DNA of 64,000 bases, from positions 43,455,559-43,519,558 of the forward strand of contig CM053327.1 in the NCBI GenBank assembly GCA_028583605.1, read 5' to 3'. Shown here in pieces: positions 1 through 11,234 of this stretch. Each line of letters opens with the position of its first letter. The stretch's first letter is position 1. This DNA is from Dastarcus helophoroides. Lineage: Eukaryota > Arthropoda > Insecta > Coleoptera > Bothrideridae. The position numbers were made by a program, and so were the translations under genes. The notes below the pieces were generated by a model that saw nothing but the letters and a program-made list of their open reading frames with translations, ran no database searches and was not told where the DNA came from.

Positions 1-1316
1 CGCCCAAGATTACTTAGATACATAAAAGAATGTTAAGAAAACTAGCAAACAAACGTGATCAACTTATGCACATTCATTTTAGAACACGTGGATGCTCCTG
101 AAAGATCCCCAATGTTGTCCCTAAATTTGGGGACAAACTTCAAAATTGGCAACGCCACAAATAGCGAAGTTCCATGATAGAGATAAAACTGTCGAGAATG
201 GAGTAGAAATTTTAGAAAAAATTGAGACATTTCGATTTTAAATTTGAAACTTTCGGAAAACGAATGTAGAACCGTCAGATTTAAATTGGAAATTAGGACA
301 TAAAAAGACCAAATTTCACGAAAATCCCGAAATTTACGGAAAAAGTCCAAATTTTAGGAAAAACGTTGAAACTAAGGTTTGAACTAAAAATCTCGAGAAA
401 AAAATAGCAAATTTAAAGAAAAATTCGATAGCGCCCAATATTTCTTAGATACATAAAAGAATGTTTAGAAAACTAGAAAACAAACGTGTTCAACTCATGC
501 ACATTCATTTTAGAACACGTGGATGCTCCTGTAAGATCCCCAATGTTGTCCCTAAATTTGGGGACAAACTTCAAAATTGGCAATCCCGCAAATAGCGAAG
601 TTCCATGATAAAGATAAAACTGTCGAGATTGGAGTAGAAATTTTAGAAAATGGGACATTTCGATTTTAAATTTGAAACTTTCGGAAAACGAATGTAGAAC
701 CGTCAGATCCAAATTGGGAATTTGGAAGAAAAAAGACCAAATTTCACGAAAATCCTGAAATTTACAGAAAAAGTTCAAATTTTAGAAAAAAGGTTGAAAC
801 TGTAGTTTGAACCTAAAAATCTTGAGAAAAAATATCAAATTTAGAGAAAAACTCGATATTTTATTTAAACCACCAAAGGTTTACCAGATACATAAAAAAA
901 TATCAAAAAAACTCAAAAAGACACCTTTTCAACTCATGCACATTCATTTTACAACATTTTACAACAACCCTAAAAGATCCCTAATTTTGTCCCTAAATTT
1001 AGGGAGCAAACTTCATAATTGGCAACCCCGCAAATAGCGAAATTACGTGACAAAGGTGAAAATTTCGAGACTAAAGTAGACATTTCAGGAGAAGATGACA
1101 TTTCAGCAGAAGATGACATTTCAGGAGAAGATAAACATTTCGATTTTAAAATCGACGTTTTCGGAAAACGAATGTAGAACCGTCAGATTTAAATTAGCAG
1201 TTTGGAAGAAAAAAGACTACGTTTTACGAAAAATCCCCAAATTTACGGAAAAAGTCCACATTTTAGGAAAAACGTTATAACTATAGTTTAAACTGAAAAT
1301 CTTGAAAAATAGACTG
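1..1316. repeat. Tandem repeat, about 431-438 bp unit, three copies
   Basis: Three successive copies of one unit are visible. The first two begin with CGCCCAA near positions 1 and 432, and the third, more diverged, begins near 868. Shared landmarks are TAGATACATAAAA, CATTCATTTTA and AACGAATGTAGAACCGTCAG, in the same order in each copy. The array is probably cut by the window start. The two roughly 100-residue minus-strand open frames here are the same repeat read twice and carry no recognisable domain, so I do not call genes. Confidence 0.85.
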
Positions 1317-3455
1317 ATTTTAGATGTTTTTTTTTGTTATTTCGACTTTTTTTTTAATTTAAGTTTTTTCAAAGATTGAATTTTATAACGAGATGATGAG
1401 ATTTTGTTTTGAAAGTTTCGAGCCTTTCTGAAAATTTCGACGCTTTTTTTTAAGTTTTTTAATAGCTTTCACAATTTTTTAGTAGTTTGACCATTTTGAA
1501 GATTTGGACTTTTTTTGGAAATAACGAATTTTGTCGAAAATTTTATTTATTTAGAAATTTCCACCATTTTTCAATTTGAATTAGATTTTTTGTTAAATGC
1601 GAACTATGTTAATATTTTATTTTTTTTTTCTGAAAATTCAAAGTTCAAAATCTTGGTATTTTCTTCAAACCTGCAGATATCTTTTTAAACTTTGATTCTT
1701 TCTAGAAACCTGCAAATTTTTCTAAAATTTTTGTGAGAAATGTCAGATATCGAAAATCTTGAGTTTTTTGAATTTGGAATTTTAATTCGAAATGACTAGA
1801 AAAGTCTACATTTAAAGTAAATAAACAATAATTATGACTGTATTTATACTTAAAAATAAGCAGAATTCATTAATTAACATTTTATTAAAGATTTGCTTTT
1901 TTAGAAATTTTAAATTTCCAAACAAATAGTAGGATATGTTAATTCTTAACAAATTTACACTGTTCCAACTCGAAATTTTTAGTTTTTTAAATCCTAAATT
2001 TTAGAAATAAGTTGACATTTACAATTACTCTCTGAATCCGAAGAAAAAAGAAGCTATAATTTCTGAAAAAAAAAAGATTTGAAGTTAAAATTCTCTAAAA
2101 AAAAATCTCCAATTTCCAAAAGATAAAATCTATTAACAAAAGCTAATCACACTCAACATTTTGTTTTGAAACAAAATTCAAAAAATAAGCTTTGATATTT
2201 CCTAAAACTTTTAATGTTTTCTCTAAATAACCACGGGATCTTTTAAATTAAATGTCCAGAAACAAAGTCGAAATATTTTAAAGAACTCTGAACTTTGAAT
2301 CAGTGCTAATTTAAAATTTTGAAAAACTATATTCATTAATCTTTTTTTTTAAATTTCGACTTTAATCTTGACATTTTTAAACTCTTTGTAAAAAGTTGCA
2401 AAAATTTTATAAATTAACCGAAAATATGAATTTAGTTGAAATGTCCTGATTAAAAGTAAAAAATTTCTCACTTAAAGTTGAGATTTGATAACTAAGATAA
2501 AAATTTTAATAGTTTTTTAAAAGTTTTCACTTGGAAGTCGAATTTTGGAGGATAAAGTCGAATTTTTGAAAGCTTAATCGAAATATAAGCAAATTAACTT
2601 TATAACAAAAAGTTTCGAAATTTTTTATTTAGTAAAAACTTTTTAAAAAAATTAGAAAATTCGAATTAAAGCGATGGGTAAAAGTTATTAAATAAGTCCT
2701 GAATTTTCCAACTTAAAAATGCCCAAGTTTTGTGTACAACGTAAAATTTATAAAAGAGCTACATTTTAGACATTTTTTTAAAGGTTCAATCGCCATGCTA
2801 GAAAAATTATAGAAGAAATTCACGAAAATAAGTTATTAAAAAATGTCTTCTTAAAATAACGGCTTATAAGATATTTTCATTTTTTACCAAAGGGTCTAAT
2901 ATTCAAAATTTTATTCAAATACCGAATTTAAAATATAATCTTTTAAATTCCAAAACTGTAAAACTTTTATCACAAGATCCAAGTTTTTCTCAAAACTTGG
3001 TGTTAAATCTCGAAAAATTGCTAGTATAAATTTTCAATTCTTCTCAAGATTTGAATTTTTTTCTCAAAATGGGGAGTTTAAGCGTAAAAAACTTGCAAAA
3101 TTTAACATTATTTCAATAGAATTTAAAAGATAAGATTGAAATCTCAAATAATAAAAAAAAAAAATTCAAGAAAAGTTAAACATTTTTCATAAAAAGTCAA
3201 AATTTTAAAAAAAATACGAACGAGTTCAAGACAAAAATTTTAAGATTTAGGGAGAAAATTCAACAATGAACTCGAAATTTTAAGAACTTCTTTATTTGAA
3301 ACTGTCATACTCCTGAACATTCTGAGTATAACCTAAAATCTATTTTTTTTAAATTTCGACTGAGATTTCAAAATGTTATTTTTTTGTTGTTAATTGTGAG
3401 TTTTGGCCTGTTAGTGCCATTTTTTGAGTATTTTACCTTTTTGGTGCCTTTTTTA
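1317..3455. other. AT-rich low-complexity stretch without genes
   Basis: Very AT-rich sequence with scattered AAATTTCGA-like words and homopolymer runs, resembling a decayed form of the arrays seen elsewhere in the window. No open frame of note, RNA gene or element terminus was recognised. Confidence 0.6.
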
Positions 3456-4237
3456 GATTTTCGTTGTTGCCTAATTTAACATTTTGTTCACTTTTTTACA
3501 TTGCTTGATTGTGCTTAAAGTCCGGTCTCTAATAATAAGAAGTGGCCCCAAATTTGAACAAAAAAAAACATCCTTGCATTTCAACACGAAAACAAAATGA
3601 TCCATTAAAAATGGTTTTTAAAAAGGTCGCACATCTGGAAAGTTCAGTTCAGATGTTCGTTGTTGCCTAATTTAACATTTTGTTCACCTTTTTACATTGC
3701 TTGATTGTGCTTAAAATCCGGTCTCTAATAATAAGAAATGGCGCCAAATTTGAACAAAAAAAACATCCTTGCATTTCAACACAAAAACAAAATGATCCAT
3801 TAAAAATGGTTTTTAAAAAGGTCGCACATCTGAAAAGTTCAGTTCAGATTTTCGTTGTTGCCTAATTTAACATTTTATTCACCTTTTTACATTGCTTGAT
3901 TGTGCTTAAAATCCGGTCTCTAATAATAAGAAATGGCGCCAAATTTGAACAAAAAAAAAAACATCCTTGCATTTCAACACAAAAACAAAATGATCCATTA
4001 AAAATGGTTTTTAAAAAGGTCGCACATCTGGAAAGTTCAGTTCAGATTTTCGTTGTTGCCTAATTTAACATTTTGTTCACCTTTTTACATTGCTTGATTG
4101 TGCTTAAAATCCGGTCTCTAATAATAAGAAATGGCGCCAAATTTGAACAAAAAAAACATCCTTGCATTTCAACACAAAAACAAAATGATCCATTAAAAAT
4201 GGTTTTTAAAAAGGTCGCACATCTGAAAAGTTCAGTT
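3456..4237. repeat. Tandem repeat, about 195 bp unit, four copies
   Basis: Four near-identical units begin at about 3456, 3652, 3846 and 4043, each starting with CGTTGTTGCCTAATTTAAC and ending with AAAAGGTCGCACATCTG then a TTCAGTTC word. Copies differ by single substitutions and by length of an A run. Open frames recur once per unit on both strands only because the unit repeats. The array ends abruptly at TTCAGTTC followed by unrelated sequence leading into a G-run palindrome and a retrotransposon fragment. Confidence 0.93.
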
Positions 4238-4259
4238 CTATCTAAGTGTGAAGCCAAAA

Positions 4260-4290
4260 AATTTCGGGGGGGGGGCTGCAGCCCCCTAGC
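4260..4290. repeat. GC-rich palindrome, G-run/CTGCAG/C-run
   Basis: A G run, CTGCAG and a C run form a perfect short inverted repeat in otherwise AT-rich DNA. It lies between the 195-bp repeat and the reverse transcriptase fragment. Function is unknown; it may be part of a transposon junction. Confidence 0.6.
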
Positions 4291-4309
4291 TCCACCTGGT
4301 TACGAGCCT

Positions 4310-4822
4310 GAGGCTAGTATTGTGGCATTGGATATCTCAAATGTCTTCAAGAGAGTCTGACATCGATCTTTTCTCGCCTAATTAACATCTTATGGTCTTC
4401 TACCTGGACTCTGTTATTTTATATCCAGTATTTTCGTCGACAGGTCTCTTTAGGTCGTCGTACGAGACATTTGCGTTTAATGCAGGGGTGCCTCAGGGGT
4501 CTGTCCTGTCTCCTACACTGTTTCAGTTACACATGAAAGATTTCTTAGTTTCAAATTTCATTTTGAAATTAAACTTCAGTTCAAATTGTAAGGTGGTAAC
4601 GTAATATCATTGAAATCGATAATACAGATGGTCACATTTATGGTAACAGTTCGAAGACATAACAAGAGAGGCCGCTGTCAAAATAAAGATCAGATAGTTG
4701 ACCCTCTTAGCTTTCCTTGTGATTGTTTTTTTAACTTGGTTGATGAAAAATCCGCTGCTCTCGTAATCAAACCCCATTTTTTTACGCCGAAAGCAAACAA
4801 CGTCGCAAACTGGAAATGAACT
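4310..4822 (+). pseudogene. Non-LTR retrotransposon reverse transcriptase fragment (decayed)
   Basis: Translating the plus strand across frames gives pieces of a reverse transcriptase palm. VALDISNVFKRV resembles motif A of non-LTR elements (LDISKAFDRV type). HRSFLA and LTSYGLLPGL follow. AGVPQGSVLSPTLFQLH is the conserved motif B (GVPQGSVLSPxLF). A DGHIYGNSS-like stretch near 4628 is where the catalytic YADD loop should be, but the acidic pair is damaged. Stops and frameshifts interrupt the reading several times, so this is a dead fragment. Only the palm is present: no endonuclease, thumb or RNase H was recognised. Motif B is typical of Jockey/CR1/RTE-type elements; I cannot fix the clade. 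Motif identity is directly readable; edges are approximate. Confidence 0.8.
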
Positions 4823-6523
4823 AATCGCAGTACATAAATTTTACTATTTGTATTCGTCTAGTTTACGTCGTTTCTGGAGCTATCATTTTAGCTTCATTTA
4901 AACAAAAGTAAAATCTAGATTTACTTTAATAAAACGCGGAGTTGTGCTAGAGCTTCGTCTATTTTGTGAAGATTTCTGAAAAAAATGACCAAGAATATAG
5001 TTAGAATGTGGCCTGCTCTAGTAAGTACAGCATAGAAAATATAGTCACTCAGAGTGCAGAAACCTTCATGATCATAACTTCGGCATCCGTAGAAGTTTCT
5101 GCAAAGTGAAAGTGAACTGAACACACTCCAGTTAACTATCTACATCCACTCCATCGTCTAGCAGTCAGTGTCTATATTTCGGTCTGTCTGTCGACTGATT
5201 TTTTGTCCGGGCTAATCTCGAAAACTGCTGAATCGATTTTAATGAAACGTTTCCAAAATGTAGGATATTATTAGGGGTACTTTTTAGACTATTTTTATTT
5301 CAGTATGATTCAATCTCACTTCTAAGAACTCGACGATTTTATTTGAGGTTATAACACAGAATATATAAAAGGTAAACCAATCAGCAAACTCATATTGAGC
5401 GTCACCTACAATTCTATCGGGCACTAGAATGAAGAACGCGAACCTTTGAATTTATCATTATGTTGAAATCAAATAAGCAATTATTTTATTTTAAATTATG
5501 ACGTTATTGAACCTTGAATTCGCATCCTAGTATGACATATATTGTATATATGTTGTAATTGTTAAACCATATTGCTTCTCTTGCATAGTCAATACACTGT
5601 ACATGATCCATTTTCTCTCGCTTGATCAATGCATCATGAAATTGCCTTAATCATTATTCCAAGCAATTTGCATAGCCTTACACGAAGCAGATGCATGCAT
5701 CAACGCACTCTCGAAAGACATACACCGCTAAACCCGGAATGCGACACTCTCAGACACATCAAATGTGACGGCACTTACTTCGACAATTCCCCTTCAGAGA
5801 TAGGGGGTGATTCCATGCACCGAACGGTGCACTTCCTAATCTTCCTTCCTTCCCGACAATGTGACAGCCATTTCCTCGCTTTGTGCGCAGCAGTAGTAAG
5901 CAGTTATAATTAAATTCAAGTACCGCCACCTAACTTTATGAATAACAATGTCGGTCTGGAGCGGAGAGTGTCGGTCTGGAGCAGAGAGTAGATATGCCAC
6001 GGGAGTGCTGCTTGATATTCTGCTGCGTGGGCTGACTACCTCGCTGGAAGCAATAATGTGTCCATCATGAGTTGATGGTGTTTGATCGAAAAATTTCATT
6101 AATGGGACTCAAGAAGCAATTTGTCAGCCTTTGGCTGATGTTACTCAATTTGAATTTGAAATTTTCTTTTATCATATTCTTGCAACATTGCTTTAGCAGT
6201 TATTGGAAAGTCATGATCATGAGAAACTAATTACTGATTAGTTCTGTAGTATTCGTTACCTAACTTGGTAATGGGGAACACTTTGCTATCTGTTTTTATC
6301 ACATATTGACAATAGTGCAGCTCTTTATAAGCCTTAAGACATGTAACACTGGCCCATAGGTGGGCGAGTTACCATTAGGTGGCTTGCAAACGCTTAGCAA
6401 ATTGATCAACTTCTGAAAAGTTTGCAGAAATTTAATACTTCAACGCCCAGATCAATCGACCGGAATTTTATCAAATTTTGGGTTGAAAACCAATGATTAG
6501 TTCCAATCTTATTTAGGCTAGAT
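4823..6523. other. No gene recognised
   Basis: Mixed sequence without convincing coding signal. Around 5185-5260 is a stretch resembling the widespread arthropod repeat with the sense 'GTCTGTCTGTCGACTG...TCTCGAAAACTGCTGAATCG'. Near 5951-5990 the word GTCGGTCTGGAGC is tandemly duplicated. The 94-residue plus-strand open frame at 5629-5913 matches no family I know. Confidence 0.5.
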
Positions 6524-6699
6524 TAGATTAGATTCTCTTCGTCCACCCTGCACCTTGACCTAAGGAAATCTTTTGTGCATACCCTGATCTATGTAGTTCC
6601 CAGGTTCAAACTTTTATAGAAATTTATTATGGACATGGAATTGACTTTTTTCTACATCTGAGGGGTCTATGGACGCCCATCCAAGTTGAACATGCCTTT

Positions 6700-7750
6700 T
6701 GCGTGCAAGCGCATCTCACTTGCATAGCACAAGTTCTGCAGTCTCCGCAGCTTCTGCGCAAAAGCGACATAGGTCTGTTTCATCTTGACCCATTTTCTTG
6801 AGCTGGTACCTCATAGGGCAATGTCCTGTTAAGAGGCCGGTTAGGATCCTTAATTCAGATTTCTGAGTAGACCTTTGTCTTTTCAAGCGTTCCAGATATG
6901 AATCTTTTCGCCTGCCGTAGTCCTGGATATAATCTCCGGTGGGAGATTCTTGACTTTGTTTCCCATTTTTGGATCTCATTGATTTGACTTTTAGAAAAAC
7001 CAGAAGCCGGGTCAGGTCCAAGAAATGATGATGCAGATCCTTCTCTAGCGAGTTGGTCCCTAGCTTCATTTCCTTGTATTCCTTTCTGCCCTGGCACCCA
7101 CTTAAGGCTGATCCTGTTGTGTTTAGCCAGTTGCTTTAACGTTTGTTGACAGTCCCAAACTAGTTTGGATTTGACAAGGCAGCTGCTGAGAGCCTTTGTC
7201 AGAGTTAATGTAGATCTTTGTTCCTTTCAGACTTCTTCGAAGACACTCGTAGGCGCAGAGTTCTATTTCAGTTTGAAAGACAGTTGGGTCTTTTCCCAAG
7301 GCTTTAGAAAACCTATAGTTAGGGCCATGTCCCACTCCAATGCTGTCTTTGATCCATCTGTAAACCAGATGGATATTTTGTGTTTTTTTTTTCAGGTACT
7401 GATTGAGCGTCAGTGTGACTATCTAAGTCCACTTCAAAGGAATAATCAAATTCGTACCTGGGTTGTATGTAATCAATCAATTTTGCTAAAATCACCGGGT
7501 TACATTCCTTGAGGATTTCCATGTGACCATCGAAGTCTCCTTCTTTAAATTGTTTTAATTGCAGTAATCTTGAGGCTTCTTTGATCGCTTCTCTCTTCAC
7601 TAAAAGGTAAAAAAGAGTTAGACCTAGCATTGCCTCCATTGCTGCTGTTGGGCAGGTGTTCATTTCGCCTGTTATGCCTAGACATGCATACCTCTGAACT
7701 ATGTTCAGTTGGTTTTGTGCTGTCTTTTTTTCATTATTTTTGGCCACCAT
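6700..7750 (-). pseudogene. RNase H and C-terminal region of the non-LTR retrotransposon
   Basis: From 7750 downward the frame gives LNIVQRYACLGITGEMNTCP followed by TAAMEAMLGLTLFYLLVKR, the strongly conserved post-palm block of I/R1-group elements (QRLACLGITGAM type). Further on, PWEKTQLSFK and a stretch near 7090 reading VPGQKGIQGNEARDQLARE match the C-terminal part of an RNase H domain (VPGHxGIxGNExADxLA). It ends with LLTGHCPMRYQLKKMG and DLCRFCAEAAETAELVLC, the usual cysteine-rich terminus. Frame changes at about 7320 and 7100 break the reading. RNase H would remove RNA from the cDNA hybrid during target-primed synthesis, but this copy cannot encode an intact enzyme. Confidence 0.85.
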
Positions 7751-8089
7751 ACTAAAGAAACGTGTGTGATCAGGGGTGTAATTATCATCCTATATGACTA
7801 ACAGATCATTTTCGGTTTAAGACCCCAGGTTTTGCTGAACAAAGTGTGGCATGTCCAGAACGCTGTTGTGGCTCACTTGATTATTCTAGTCAAATGAGCA
7901 TTTTAGGTGAGCTTTTGGTCTAGGACTATTCCTAGATATTTACTCTCACTTGAGAAGTTGAATTGAACTCCATTCATAGTGGGAGCTGCTAGATTTAGCT
8001 TCCTTCTCTCCGTGAAAGAAATTATAATTCTTTTATTTGGGTTTACACTTAACCCTTGGCTTGAACACGAGTTGTTAATGGTGTTCAGA

Positions 8090-8945
8090 GTTTTTGCATT
8101 AAATGTGACATTTTATCGTTTTTGCCCCTAATAATGACAGTAATATCATCTGCATAACCTATTGCTTCAACGCCCGAGTAACGCAGTATATTTTGGGAGG
8201 TTATCAACCACGATGGACCACAGCAGTGGAGATAAACCCCTTGCTGCGCTCACTGTGACTGAATCACTGCCTAAAGGTTGCTTTGATCCTTCTACCATCT
8301 AACATGGAGACAATCCAGTCGATGGTAGGTTTCTCAAAACCTTTTTTGATAGCTGTTGCTTTTATGGATTCATATGAGGTGTTATCACAAGCACCCTCTA
8401 TGTCTATAAATTCACAAAGAACTATTTCTTTTTTGAGTGTGCACTTTCTATCTTTTTGACAAGATTGTGTAAGGGTGTCTCTGTGGATTTGCCTTCTTGA
8501 TAGCCAAATTGATTATCATGAAACGGATTCTTTGACAACACTTCGCTTCTAATGTGTTGGTTCATAATTTTCTCCATTGTTTTAAGGAGAAATGACGTTG
8601 GACTAATACGTCTATATGATTTAGGCTGCGCAGATGGTCGATTGCCCGCCTTTGATATATAGACTACATTTACGTCCCTCCAGCTTATTGGAATGTAGCT
8701 TAACGTGTAACTAGCTTTGAAAATTGTAGCTAGTGGATTTATAAGTTCCATTATGCCGCGTTGTAGTAGGGCTGGGAAGATTTTATCTTCTTCTGGTGAT
8801 TTATAGGGCTCGAAGGAATTGACCGCCCATTTTATCTTATTTTTTGTAAATACTTTCCCCGCCAGGTTTTTTACTTGATTGTAGGGGCGCAAACGCAGCA
8901 AACGCAGCACTGTTGTGGGTATTTCCAACTTCTCAAAATTTCGAG
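8090..8945 (-). pseudogene. Reverse transcriptase domain of the non-LTR retrotransposon
   Basis: The first half (8945 to 8422) is a continuous frame with NPLATIFKASYTLSYIPISW, WRDVNVVYISKAGNRPSAQP, KSYRRISPTSFLLKTMEKIM and FGYQEGKSTETPLHNLV, i.e. the N-terminal fingers and motifs 1-2 of non-LTR reverse transcriptases. After a frame change, FIDIEGAF near 8400 is motif A, a damaged SAARG-LSPLLWSIVVDNL region is motif B, and GYADDIT at about 8142-8159 is the catalytic motif C with both aspartates retained. KYLGIVLDQKL near 7930 is the thumb entry. Several frameshifts show this is a pseudogene. Upstream coding sequence is separated by the array that begins at about 8946. Confidence 0.88.
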
Positions 8946-10157
8946 AGAAAAAAAGCAACATTTTCAAAGAGTCAGAGTGATTACAAGAATCTCAAATTTT
9001 GAAAAAAAGTTGAAATTCTGATAAAATTTAAATTCTAAAAAAGTCGCAAACTTTAATAAAAAGTTAAAATTTGATGATAAAAGGTGAAAATTTAAAAAAA
9101 AATGAAAGTTCTGAATAGGTTTGAAAATTTAAAAAGTCGAAATTTTGGAAAAGATCCGATTTATGAAAAAAAGGGGAATTTTCCAAAAAAAGTCGAAATT
9201 TTCAATTTTTCAAATAAAAGTCTAATTTATTACACAAAGCTCGAGACTTCGAGAAAAGAAATTTCTGAAAAAAAACAATTTTCGAAAAAGGACGAATTTT
9301 TGTAAAAAAAATTCTAAAATTTCTATTTTTCAAATAAAGGTCTAATTTATTACACAAAGGTCGAAAGTTCGAGGAAAGGTCAAAATTCCTGAAGAAAAAG
9401 TCGAAATTCGGAAAAAATAATGTCAAAGTTTCGACCATTTTCAAAATTGTTTTGAAAATGTTGCCTTCTTTCTTGAAACTTCGAGTTTTTGCAACTTTGT
9501 TTAAACCTTTGACTCTTTCTTGAAATGTTGACATACATTTCTTGAAAATTTCGGGAAATAGTCAAAGGTTTTAACAAAGTTGTAAAAACTCCAAGTTTCG
9601 AGAAAAAGGGGAACATTATTAGAAAAATTTAAAAATTATTGGAGTGTTCATAAAAATTTGAAATTTTGAAAAAAGGTAGAAATGTTGCAAAAATTTTCAA
9701 TTTTAAAAAAGTCATAACTTTGAGAAAAAATCGAAATTTGATGACAAAAGGTCGGAATTTTTAAAAAGGTGAAAATTAAGTTTGATAATTTAAAAAGTGT
9801 AAATTTAAAAAAAATTCAATTTTTGAAAGTGAAAATCTTCAATAAAAAGTCGACATTTTCAGTTTTGCAACTAAGAGTCTAATTTACTACATAAAGGTCG
9901 AAACTTCGAGAAAAAAATCGAAATTTCTGAAAAAAAAGTCAAAATTTTCAAAAAATGAAGTGAAAATTTCCGGAAATAGTCAAAGGTTAAAACAAATTTG
10001 CAAAAACTCAAAGTTTCGACAAAAAAGGCAACATTTTCAATACAATTTTGAAAACGGTCGAAGTGTAAGAATTTGAAATTTTTAAATAAGGTAGAAAATT
10101 TGAAATTTTGAAATAAAGTAGAAATGCTGAAAAGAGTTTCAATTTAAAAAAAGTTCT
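8946..10157. repeat. GAAATTTCGAC-type AT-rich array inserted in retrotransposon coding sequence
   Basis: Degenerate repeats of the AAATTTCGA / AAAAAGTCGAAATTT type fill the interval, mostly in the minus orientation. A hairpin at about 9440-9610 pairs a CTTGAAACTTCGAGTTTTTG word with its reversed copy. The sequence is closely similar to the 22.8-24.0 kb array. It separates two pieces of one retrotransposon reading frame, so it arrived after or during decay of that element. Open frames inside (9102-9616) are array readings. Confidence 0.85.
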
Positions 10158-10885
10158 TGGTGTAACTTCCTCCTTGGTGTTGGAGAATTCCTATTCCATT
10201 TGAGTGATCTTTGGATAGGATTTTCTGGAGTCGCATTGACTGGGGTACATCTTTAATCCCCTCACAAAAGCTTCTCCATGATTTCCTTTTAGATCTTCTA
10301 AGCTCTTTGTTGTATGCTGTTAAGGCTTTTTTGTATTTGCTCCAGTTATTGGTGTGTTTAGCCTTATTGAACAGTTTTCTCGTTTTAACTCTTAATTTGC
10401 TGAGCGTCCTGATGAGGGTGTTGATTTATTTGTAACCCTTTGGACAACTGTGCTCTTAACTGTTTATTATGAGAGCTCTCACTTCGTTAGCATAAAATTC
10501 TAAATCATCAACCGTTTCAATTGAGCAGTTGAGTCATTAATTTCCGATTTAAGTTTGGTTCTGTATAGATCCCAATCGGTTAATTTAGGGTTTCTCTATT
10601 CACTGAAGATATTTAGTTCAGCCTCATTATCGAACCGGATGTATCTATGGCCCGACATTGAGGTTTCATCTGGAACATGCCAGTTCTTTATATGGTTACG
10701 TATTTTAGTGCTCGCAAGGGTTAGGTCTAGTACCTCTTGTCGGACGATGTTAACAAAGGTGGGAGTATTACCAGTGTTAATAATATCTATGTCACTAATA
10801 AACAAATATTCAACAAGGTACTCACCTCTTTTGTTTGTGTTTGTGCTGCCCCATAAAATACGATGGGCTAGGGTAATGCTAGTAC
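10158..10885 (-). pseudogene. Endonuclease C-terminus and linker of the non-LTR retrotransposon
   Basis: The minus strand gives HRILWGSTNTNKRGEYLVEY, FISDIDIINTGNTPTF, QEVLDLTLASTKI and MSGHRYIRFD. This is the C-terminal end of an apurinic-type (exonuclease-endonuclease-phosphatase) endonuclease; SGHRYIRF carries the conserved SDH-like motif with S-x-H altered to SGH. The linker continues with KKALTAYNKELRRSKRKSW and KDVPQSMRLQKILSKDH, typical of the region before the reverse transcriptase. The endonuclease would nick target DNA. The N-terminal catalytic half is missing. The plus-strand 130-residue frame over the same bases is a shadow. Confidence 0.85.
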
Positions 10886-11160
10886 ATATTTGTGGACAAA
10901 ATCGCGCAACTGTCTATCGACAAATCGATAATTTTGTCTCTAGCTAGTCCCGAACAAATCTCAAAATAGTTTAGAAACTTTGTTAGGCGTCCACATAAAA
11001 ATTAGTTTAGTTTTTAAGACACCATAACAAGTAAGACAGCGACTGCTTGTTCACAGGGAGATGTAGAACAAGCGATTTGTTTCTCATTTGTCTGTAGGTA
11101 GTCGCAGAACTTTGTCTATAGACACGAGTTCTGCAATTTTGTTACGAGTGTGTACCAGCC
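10878..11160. mobile_element. MITE with imperfect terminal inverted repeats of about 45 bp
   Basis: The left end GCTAGTACATATTTGTGGAC and the reverse complement of the right end, GCTGGTACACACTCGTAAC, align with shared ACAAAAT and GTCTAT-GACAAA blocks over about 45 bp. The interior is short and non-coding. No clear target-site duplication could be fixed, so the superfamily is open. It sits exactly where the upstream retrotransposon endonuclease breaks off. Confidence 0.65.
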
Positions 11161-11201
11161 ATTAGATCTCATTATACAGCACAAAAAAGACTGTTTGCTC
11201 A

Positions 11202-11234
<33 letters not shown>

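Larger units (their letters stand above)
6524..10885 (-). mobile_element. 5'-truncated non-LTR retrotransposon (I/R1/Jockey-like), minus strand, split by an array
   Basis: Reading the minus strand from about 10885 down to 6524 gives, in order, the C-terminal part of an endonuclease, a linker, a reverse transcriptase, a thumb/connection region, an RNase H region and a cysteine-containing C-terminus. The 3' end appears to be a short (AATCT)n tail at about 6528-6543 rather than poly(A), as in some I- and R1-group elements. The upstream part of the endonuclease is missing, and the break coincides with a MITE at 10878-11160. An AT-rich array (about 8946-10157) interrupts the coding region between linker and reverse transcriptase. 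Many stops and frameshifts show it is inactive. The order of domains is directly visible; the clade is inferred. Confidence 0.88.

Noticed and set aside
3680..4257. Repeated 61-95 residue frames on both strands in the 195-bp repeat
   Set aside because: Same unit read once per copy, no domain, and both strands open; no evidence of a tandem gene family.
5629..6099. Open frames of 94 (plus) and 87 (minus) residues
   Set aside because: No recognisable motif, overlapping on opposite strands, and no splice or start context.
11204..11232. (TA)n run as a promoter or replication-origin feature
   Set aside because: A plain dinucleotide microsatellite; nothing around it supports a regulatory role.
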